Shown: in pieces, positions 43,401 through 48,289 of the stretch
Numbering within the stretch: position 1 is the first letter of the stretch
Layout of the letters: every line of letters starts with the position of its first letter
Assembly: GCA_003225335.1 (NCBI GenBank)
Contig: QHZE01000439.1
Location: 1-48,289 of the forward strand
Length of the DNA: 48,289 nucleotides
Reading direction: 5' to 3'
From: Acidobacteriota bacterium
GTDB taxonomy: Bacteria > Acidobacteriota > UBA6911
Position numbers and translations under genes: made by a program
The notes under the pieces: generated by a model
Told to the model about the DNA's origin: nothing
Database searches by the model: none
What the model saw: only the letters and a program-made list of their open reading frames with translations

Positions 43401-45740
43401 GCTCTGTCTGTGGCTCCCGCGCCCGTGCAAAAGGTCCTCACGGCGTCCGCGGAGCGGCTGCTCGAGCTTTACCAGCTCCTCCCGGCCGCCTCCCCGCCCC
43501 AAGCTCAGAACGCGGGCCGGCGGCAGGACCTTGGCCGGCTGCTTCAACAAATGAAAGCTGACGATCAGACTTTGCTGCTGGACGTGGGAGGCCGCTTCGG
43601 CAAGTACCTTTTGGCGTCTGAAGCCAAGGGATCCGCGGCGAGCCAGGACTCCGCAACAGTGCGGGTTCCCATAAAGGCGTTGCCCCGGCTTCTGGAACAA
43701 AGGGCAGTTTCCAGCACGCATTCCATGGCATCCGTTGCAGAGGTTGTCGAATTCATACGGTATCTCCATGTCTGGAATCCTGAGGTAGTGGAGGACGGGG
43801 CAGCGGATGCGATCATGCGCGATCTGGACCAGTCGCCCGTGTTTCTCGACCTGATATGGGACCTCCGCCCTCCGGCGAGCCTGCTCGCGAAGTACCTGGC
43901 TTATTGCGAAACGCTTTCCAGCAAAGGGGCGCGCGGTTGGAATGAAAACCAGACGCGCACGAGCCAGGCGTTGTTTCACATCATCTCACTTCTGCACAGG
44001 GAAGGGACGCTTTCACGAGAGCAGGGCCTCAAGCTCCTCGCAACTGCGATGGAACAGATGGCGGCCGAGGATGAGGCCACGTTTGCGTTTCAGGTGGCGG
44101 GCTTCGTTTCCGATCATCTGCTCCCGCTTCTCGCCGCACAGGTGGGCCCACCCGCCGAGAAGACGGATCTACTCCTCCAGGGTCTGGCGGGTCCTGCGCA
44201 GATCAGGGAGTTTTCGTTCGACGGCAAGCAGCTTCAGTTCGACCCGGCCCATTACAAACTGCAGCGCATGAGTGGAGCCATCCAGCAACAACGGTACACG
44301 CCTCTCAGCAGCATCCTTGAAGTCTTCAAGATGCTTCATGAGGTTCGGGCAGGCAAGGAGCTTCCCCGCAATTTTCCGGAGGAGCTCGCGAGCGCGCTCG
44401 GCAGAATTCAGAGCGCCGAGTTCGCACCGGAGACTCCCTCATCGGTCAAGGCTATGGTGGCGCATGTGGACGTAGCTTCTTTGGTGGAAAAGGCGCGCCG
44501 GCCCAGTAAGAGCAAATCCAGTAACCCCCAGGAGATTTTTGCGGCTCTTCACACCGAGTTGGGTGTGACCCTGCTCACGTACTGCTACGCGTATCATGGC
44601 GCGGCGGAGACCGATGCGCTGGCCTTTGACGCAAACTTTGTCCGCAAACACAGTTTTTATGACCGGAGCAACACGAAGGGGGCGGGCTGGACTGCGGCCC
44701 GTCTGGAGGAGAAAGAGGGTCTCGGGGCTCATATCGTAGGTTCTGTCTCTGGCCTGGGTTTTGAGCTCTCCAACCTCGAGACCGCTCAATCGGCGCAGAG
44801 TTTTGGACGAAGGGAGGGCAAGTCCCTCGTCCCGACGATTCTCTCCGGGTTGCGCGCGATGCACCGGACGCTGCTCAGCGATCGGGCCCAGGAATATGTG
44901 GCGCTTTCGGTCCGCTCCGGCCGGGAGGCGCTGGCTCTGTCGGGTATTTTCACGGAGGTGCGATCCTGGTGCGACAGTTTTCTGTCCAACCTGGTGCCTC
45001 CGAAGAGGCGCGAACGCGCCATGGCCCTGGCAAAGGACGGAAACTCGAGCGGCGCGGCGGAAGTTCTGTCCCCCTCGGAGTTGTTTCTCGTAGGAGAGGC
45101 ATTCGTCAAATCCCCGCCGTCTCCCTCTTCCATCTCTTCGATGCCGGACCTGCCGGGCGGCGGAACCGGCGGTCTCCTGTCGGGTCCTGTGGCTCCGCCA
45201 GGCGGGGAGGCGGGCGGGTCAGGTGCAAGCCCGGGAACGGCCTCTGAGGAGTCGAGCTCGCTCGCTTCAAAGGAAAGCGACTGCCCGGTATCCCGCCGGC
45301 TAAAGGATATGGCGCCGGACGGCGGCACTCCTGAAGCCTGGGAATTCCGCAGGGAGCTGGAACAGTACGGGGTCCTGCTTCGAAAACGCCTCGGTCTCAA
45401 CCAGCTCTCGCTGTCCATTGCGGATTCTTACGAGCAGCTGGAAATCAGCGCGGGCGAAGAAGTGCTTTTCGAGCGAATCTGCGATCTCAAGATCCGGATG
45501 GCGGAGCTTAACCATGCAGTGGGCCTGCCGGCGTATCTTGCCGAGGTGTTGGGCGAGCTCGCCATTCGCGACATCCTTCCGAAGACCACTGCGGTCCGCA
45601 CAAACAGCTGGAAAATGGCTATCGAGCAGATCGGGCGCTTGGGAACGGAGAACGCCCGGAACTGGGTCGATGAACTGCTGAACCGGGGGATATTGGCGAT
45701 CTCCACTCGCGCTGCCGGCGACAAGGGGACAGGCTCATGA
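40446..45740 (+). CDS. Very large secreted protein: VWFA-related start, TPR array, unrecognised C-terminal region
   Basis: A 1764-residue protein with a signal peptide (CGLAAILACFSCAFLSTALT, to about 35). Residues 36-330 resemble a degenerate VWFA-related domain (AVFYLSVSPRDGQSLDAGSV, RRPIVLVVDPGSY where active members have LxDxSxS). A TPR array follows at about 330-690 (ALRFIDHGIEEDSLNPEAFY, WGLRAVQANPKDPDGQAQMG, LVQSLTREGKLGEAEEMLRR). The C-terminal thousand residues are mostly helical with no domain I can name, and include a Pro/Gly-rich linker at about 1560-1595 (LPGGGTGGLLSGPVAPPGGE). GTG 40446 has a perfect AGGAGG 7 nt upstream. Followed 212 bases later by the VWFA-related gene. An envelope scaffold or secretion-linked role is only a guess. 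Confidence 0.85.
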   Translation: MCKLPFRVKSSRCGLAAILACFSCAFLSTALTAAEGSAVFYLSVSPRDGQSLDAGSVFSAGLENAPLKIISATPFGNRRPIVLVVDPGSYTRAEARQRIAALAKAFAARAAVQGVSLRIRMGIPVLDGVLSDLLADPKTLAQGLDKLVDSYFPGGADREQVNFSRTLDLIAALVRKAEQEAGPVDCLVVARDRRFLGDEASYLNASTERQFLDVSLGKGSTFHGWIGGTGMLRQICAATGGLTFSEQQAPESVARQVLDAQARGFLLEIEKPAAPATGSRSSLSIQARSGNGSKVEVRAPSAFWLHPGGSRVPDQYHTRQALDWIRRARESVEDENLTSALRFIDHGIEEDSLNPEAFYLGGRIAAGLGDLQLSASYLARALDLGNPDERTLVLFSQVSHKLGRSRAALETLQSSIKAGLAPTPALKLEMARLLSASGKDNEAATVYAELFAAGQDDVTARSEYGRTLWRQGKASEAAGQLQTALAKDPKNIVALAVLSEMSLAQGKHQEAVEWGLRAVQANPKDPDGQAQMGKVEAGQGNWTSASGYYRTAFALAPARRDFLDLLVQSLTREGKLGEAEEMLRRVLESDSADTGAYRSLAQIQTRSGEIGEAVSTLEIGAAQGSRQAHELYREAAELRERRGEYGQALLDYRAMLQSSPPEIIHSEGTTLSHHLSFLARFLRNDKDTTQASSQVKSSGMIVPGGVSLLARTLGVDPALLKEADGVERMFAFIMEVAPSQSNRLQDNPIRRDLFLYLRHYDALVKHLRKSNLLPEHFEPAKGHELVFPLIGEGEDLKRTKQLLGFFGIGFKGGRGKDGNYEVALNLKQSRGASERQQLLRNLGVNVLDRNARAIRFTARDEEMPLLFDAETWSNKILAGEKAKTLPLLGRFVANVRAMRLYLALAGCSESTREGLVRYTAPGELMTLLDAVSVYGRYLEFKDGKLRLPGSNKAWEALVGAPPDDPAKFIPALLRHDEGRPMLLYYALSVAPAPVQKVLTASAERLLELYQLLPAASPPQAQNAGRRQDLGRLLQQMKADDQTLLLDVGGRFGKYLLASEAKGSAASQDSATVRVPIKALPRLLEQRAVSSTHSMASVAEVVEFIRYLHVWNPEVVEDGAADAIMRDLDQSPVFLDLIWDLRPPASLLAKYLAYCETLSSKGARGWNENQTRTSQALFHIISLLHREGTLSREQGLKLLATAMEQMAAEDEATFAFQVAGFVSDHLLPLLAAQVGPPAEKTDLLLQGLAGPAQIREFSFDGKQLQFDPAHYKLQRMSGAIQQQRYTPLSSILEVFKMLHEVRAGKELPRNFPEELASALGRIQSAEFAPETPSSVKAMVAHVDVASLVEKARRPSKSKSSNPQEIFAALHTELGVTLLTYCYAYHGAAETDALAFDANFVRKHSFYDRSNTKGAGWTAARLEEKEGLGAHIVGSVSGLGFELSNLETAQSAQSFGRREGKSLVPTILSGLRAMHRTLLSDRAQEYVALSVRSGREALALSGIFTEVRSWCDSFLSNLVPPKRRERAMALAKDGNSSGAAEVLSPSELFLVGEAFVKSPPSPSSISSMPDLPGGGTGGLLSGPVAPPGGEAGGSGASPGTASEESSSLASKESDCPVSRRLKDMAPDGGTPEAWEFRRELEQYGVLLRKRLGLNQLSLSIADSYEQLEISAGEEVLFERICDLKIRMAELNHAVGLPAYLAEVLGELAIRDILPKTTAVRTNSWKMAIEQIGRLGTENARNWVDELLNRGILAISTRAAGDKGTGS

Positions 45741-45813
45741 GAAGCGAATCAGAAGTGCGAGTCGCGTCATGTGCCGCTTTGGTGAGGTGCAAATGAATAA
45801 TCATGGCTCTTTT

Positions 45814-45890
45814 GGAGTGCGGCGGCTTGGCGCCGCTATGGTCCCGGCGCCAAAACAAAGACGGCGACAAGTCGCCGCGATCCACGCCGG
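45814..45890. repeat. Family H palindromic repeat in the spacer before the VWFA-related gene
   Basis: Contains GCGGCGGCTTGGCGCCGC (45819-45836) and CGGCGACAAGTCGCCG (45862-45877), bounded by GGAGTGCG and GATCCACGCC. Related to 9644-9738. It would form a hairpin in the intergenic leader between the large TPR gene and the VWFA-related gene. Confidence 0.6.
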
Positions 45891-45952
45891 AGTCGTCATT
45901 TGTCCGTCCTTTACGCCGGATCGTGACTCGCACTCTTGGTCGCGCCAGGATT

Positions 45953-48289
45953 ATGAAGTCTCGAGTCTTATTTTCTGTTGGTCTCGTGGCGCTGCTGTTC
46001 GTCACGGGAACCGCGAGCGGGCAGCAGGAGAAACCGGATCTGACCCCGCAGGATTTTACCTTCCGCGTGCAATCCCAGTTGGTCCAGATCTACCTCACGG
46101 TGACGGAAGGGACGCGGAGGGTAACCGATCTGAAGCTCTCTGATTTCCAGCTTGGCGAAGACGGGACGCCCAGGGACATCGATCGCCTGGACAGCGGAAC
46201 GGTTCCCCTCCAGATAACTATGCTTCTCGATACCAGCGAGAGCATGCGTGAAGCTCTGCCCACCACGCAGGAGGCTGCAGTGTATTTCGTGGAGTCGATG
46301 AATCCGGGCGACCGCGTGACTTTGATTCCATTCAATACCGACATTCGAAAGATTCCACAACTCACCGACGATCCGGCCCCGATAGTCAATGCCATCCGCG
46401 GCACCCAGGCGCGGGGGGCGACAAAGCTCTATGACTCCGTGCTCTCCGCGATGAAACACCTGAATGGGAAGGAGGGGCGGAAAGCTATCGTTGTCTTTTC
46501 CGACGGAGAGGACACGGGCCGGGGATCCTCCTTGAACATCGTGCTCAGCGCCGCCGCGCGCTACGGGTTCCCGATATACACCATCGGAGCCGGAGCCGGT
46601 CTGAAACGGGATTCTCTGAAGCGCGTGCTGCGCCAGTTGGCCGACATCAACAGCGGGAAGGCCTACTTCGTCGAGGATCCGCGGGATTTGCGCGCGGCCT
46701 TCGAGGAAGTAGCTTCGGAGCTTCGCTCGGCCTATGTGCTGAACTACTACACCCAGGCGCCATTTGACGGGCGATGGCACGACGTCAAGATTACGGTTTC
46801 GAATCCGAAACACAGGGTACACTGCAGAAAAGGCTTTTACGCCAAATCGGGCAACTCGGGCGGGTTGCTGACGGATCTCGGCGAGCCGGATTCCAAGGTC
46901 CCTGTAACGGCTCCGGGCGCGCAGTCCGCCATTCTTCCTGTCGAAGAACGATCGGCGCGCGTGGCTGCGGCCGAAATCTTGAAGGCCCCGCTCGCGTTTC
47001 GAGACGTTGACGTCAAGCCGCTCCGGCTGTTCGCTTCCCGCGATTCCTCGGAACGCCGCAAAGAGGACAGGAGGCCGGTTTTCAAGGTGGAGTCCCGCTT
47101 CGTAGAGGTCCCGGTGCTTCTCGAGTCTCTGAACGGCAAGGAACTGCCCGACCTCACGGAGAAGAATTTTCGCGTCTATGAAGACGACGCGCTTCGCGAA
47201 GTCGCCTTTTTCAGCAAAGACGTCACGAAGCAGAGCATCTCCCAGATCAGAGAAAAGGCGCTCAAGAAAGTGAGCTCCACAGGCCCGGCCGCGCTGCTGT
47301 CCAGCGAGACGCAGGATCTTCTTCTCGGCCGTTACTATCTGGTGCTCGACGATCTGATGTCGGAGACGTCCGCGTTTCTCGAGGGCAAGAAGGCTGCCGA
47401 GAAACTTATACGCGAGTATCACAATCCTCTGCGGCCCCTGTCGGTTCATTTTACGAGTCAGGGCGAAGCGGAGATTGCGCCCGAACCCAACCTCGAGGTT
47501 CTGCTGGAAAGAGTCCGCAAAGCTTCACCGCGCGCCGATCGCGACCTGACCACCAATGACAATATCATGACGGTCTATGAGGCCTACTTGATCGAGAGAG
47601 GCGACCGTCGGACGATGGAACTGGCGGAATTGCGCCTCGCTTCCAATATGATGGTGCGCTACAGAAATGAACTGGGCGAGGTGGAAGGGCAAGAGGGCAC
47701 GAGCCCGGAGGTGATCCAGACACAGGTGGTCAACCTCAGCCGCCAGCTGCTCATGACTAATTTTGGCCATGTTTCGCGGATGATGGACGGGCTGCGCGCC
47801 GTCGTCAGCGCGGCTTCGGCTGATCCGGGGACTTATCCCAAGGTGGTTGTCTTTATTTCGTCCGGCTTCTCCCTGGGCAGGGGGAGCGCGCGCGCCGACC
47901 TGGCGGGGATGCTGGAGAAGGTGATCGCCCAGGCGAAACAGGGCGGGACGCGGGTCTATACCATTGACGCCTCGGGGTTGACCGTCGATGAGCCTTTGGG
48001 GATCGGCGCCAGCGGGGCATTTCTGGTTCGCAACCCTCATCTCAGCTCCATACTCGCGGAGCATTCGCACAGCTGGCGGCAGGACAGGCAATCTCCGCTC
48101 GGCCAGATCGCCGACGAAACGGGAGGGCGGTTTCTCAGCTCGACAAATGACCTCGCCGGGGCCGCGGGTCATGCCCTGCGTACCGTCGGCCAGCTTTACT
48201 ATCTGGGATACTTGTCGAAGCAACCTGCCGACGGGCGATTCCATCGAATCCGCGTCACCACTTCGCTCGACGGCGTTCGAGTGCACGGC
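45953..48289 (+). CDS. VWFA-related domain protein (TIGR03436-like), tandem domains, 3' truncated by window edge
   Basis: The visible 779 residues begin with a signal peptide (SRVLFSVGLVALLFVTGTAS). First VWFA-related domain: VQIYLTVTEGTRRVTDLKLS, then MLLDTSESMREAL (DxSxS-type metal site), AIVVFSDGEDTGRG and the tail LRSAYVLNYYTQ. A second, diverged copy starts near residue 365 (KVESRFVEVPVLLESLNGKE, YYLVLDDLMSETSAFLEG, VVVFISSGFSLGRGSARADL, GQLYYLGYLSKQP). Such domains are widespread in Acidobacteria and presumably bind proteins outside the membrane. ATG 45953 is chosen because the signal peptide begins there, although AGGA is only 3 nt away and an in-frame GTG at 45923 is possible. The gene continues beyond 48289. 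Confidence 0.9.
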   Translation, partial: MKSRVLFSVGLVALLFVTGTASGQQEKPDLTPQDFTFRVQSQLVQIYLTVTEGTRRVTDLKLSDFQLGEDGTPRDIDRLDSGTVPLQITMLLDTSESMREALPTTQEAAVYFVESMNPGDRVTLIPFNTDIRKIPQLTDDPAPIVNAIRGTQARGATKLYDSVLSAMKHLNGKEGRKAIVVFSDGEDTGRGSSLNIVLSAAARYGFPIYTIGAGAGLKRDSLKRVLRQLADINSGKAYFVEDPRDLRAAFEEVASELRSAYVLNYYTQAPFDGRWHDVKITVSNPKHRVHCRKGFYAKSGNSGGLLTDLGEPDSKVPVTAPGAQSAILPVEERSARVAAAEILKAPLAFRDVDVKPLRLFASRDSSERRKEDRRPVFKVESRFVEVPVLLESLNGKELPDLTEKNFRVYEDDALREVAFFSKDVTKQSISQIREKALKKVSSTGPAALLSSETQDLLLGRYYLVLDDLMSETSAFLEGKKAAEKLIREYHNPLRPLSVHFTSQGEAEIAPEPNLEVLLERVRKASPRADRDLTTNDNIMTVYEAYLIERGDRRTMELAELRLASNMMVRYRNELGEVEGQEGTSPEVIQTQVVNLSRQLLMTNFGHVSRMMDGLRAVVSAASADPGTYPKVVVFISSGFSLGRGSARADLAGMLEKVIAQAKQGGTRVYTIDASGLTVDEPLGIGASGAFLVRNPHLSSILAEHSHSWRQDRQSPLGQIADETGGRFLSSTNDLAGAAGHALRTVGQLYYLGYLSKQPADGRFHRIRVTTSLDGVRVHG

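Noticed and set aside
42957-43979. Minus-strand reading frame of 340 codons
   Set aside because: Lies entirely opposite the large TPR protein and shows no protein-like motifs.
45769-46143. 124-codon plus-strand frame starting in the spacer after the large TPR gene
   Set aside because: It runs through the family H palindrome and then the wrong frame of the VWFA-related gene.
45968-47449. Minus-strand reading frame of 493 codons
   Set aside because: It is the complement of the VWFA-related gene, has no domain and is compositionally a GC-rich shadow (Arg/Leu/His-rich).

Overview
The window looks like a chromosomal segment of an Acidobacteriota bacterium, probably from soil or a metagenome. The evidence is a tandem VWFA-related protein of the kind expanded in Acidobacteria, regulators that join a TolB/FlgO-like domain to TPRs, a Kgd-type fused E2-E1 2-oxoglutarate dehydrogenase, paired DUF1501 and DUF1549/DUF1553 proteins, high-GC coding sequence, and intergenic spaces filled with short palindromic repeats. 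The phylum call is inference from gene content; no rRNA, tRNA, IS transposase, phage gene or CRISPR array was seen.

Layout. 1-5.0 kb (minus strand): 3' truncated kgd-like gene, a 66-residue membrane protein, a Ser/Thr kinase-like protein that has lost two catalytic residues, and a secreted nucleoside hydrolase fused to Ig-like and PA14-like modules. 5.1-9.4 kb (plus): an ECF sigma factor overlapping its anti-sigma factor (zinc finger, membrane segment, HEAT repeats), two secreted DUF4097 proteins and a MacB/LolD-type ABC ATPase, likely a cell-envelope response island. 9.9-16.6 kb: a DUF2911 protein, a small unknown protein, a DNA-binding/TPR regulator preceded by a cluster of GTTAC half-sites, a lactate permease and a Tat-exported aldo/keto reductase. 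16.7-21.6 kb (minus): a DUF1501 protein and a DUF1549/DUF1553 cytochrome-like protein. 22-24 kb: a candidate small lipoprotein, TonB and ExbD. 24.4-28.9 kb: nitrogen control (amt, glnB, glnD), with glnD broken by an internal frameshifting deletion. 29-34.8 kb: sodium/solute symporter, an APC permease broken in a similar way, DedA protein and a ChaA-type cation/proton antiporter. 35.3-39.9 kb: an old-yellow-enzyme family oxidoreductase, then an SsuBC/TauBC-like ABC transporter whose ATPase gene is badly degenerate and is separated from its permease by an oppositely oriented MFS gene. 40.4-48.3 kb: a 1764-residue protein (VWFA-related start, TPRs, long unrecognised C-terminal region) followed by a tandem VWFA-related protein that runs off the window.

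Intergenic DNA. Almost every gap holds facing inverted copies of one of several short-period repeat families: (A) TGACGATTGACGAA; (B) ATTTGTCATTGGTCATTT; (C) TTTGCGTCTTCGCGTCTT; (D) TTCGTGTAATTCGTGAAATT; (E) GATGAACACAGATGAACACC; (F) GGATTGCGGATTGTGG; (G) CAGGCTTTAGCCTG-type; (H) GGAGTGCGGC-type. Most can fold into long hairpins, some supply start-proximal or stop codons of genes, and one larger 300-bp element resembles a MITE. They are the most distinctive structural feature of the window.

Candidates for something new: the repeat system itself; a possible structured RNA at 34.92-35.16 kb between two convergent genes; the CGTAAC/GTTACG operator cluster; the pseudokinase; the degenerate ABC ATPase paired with a normal permease; and the large-protein/VWFA pair at the right end.
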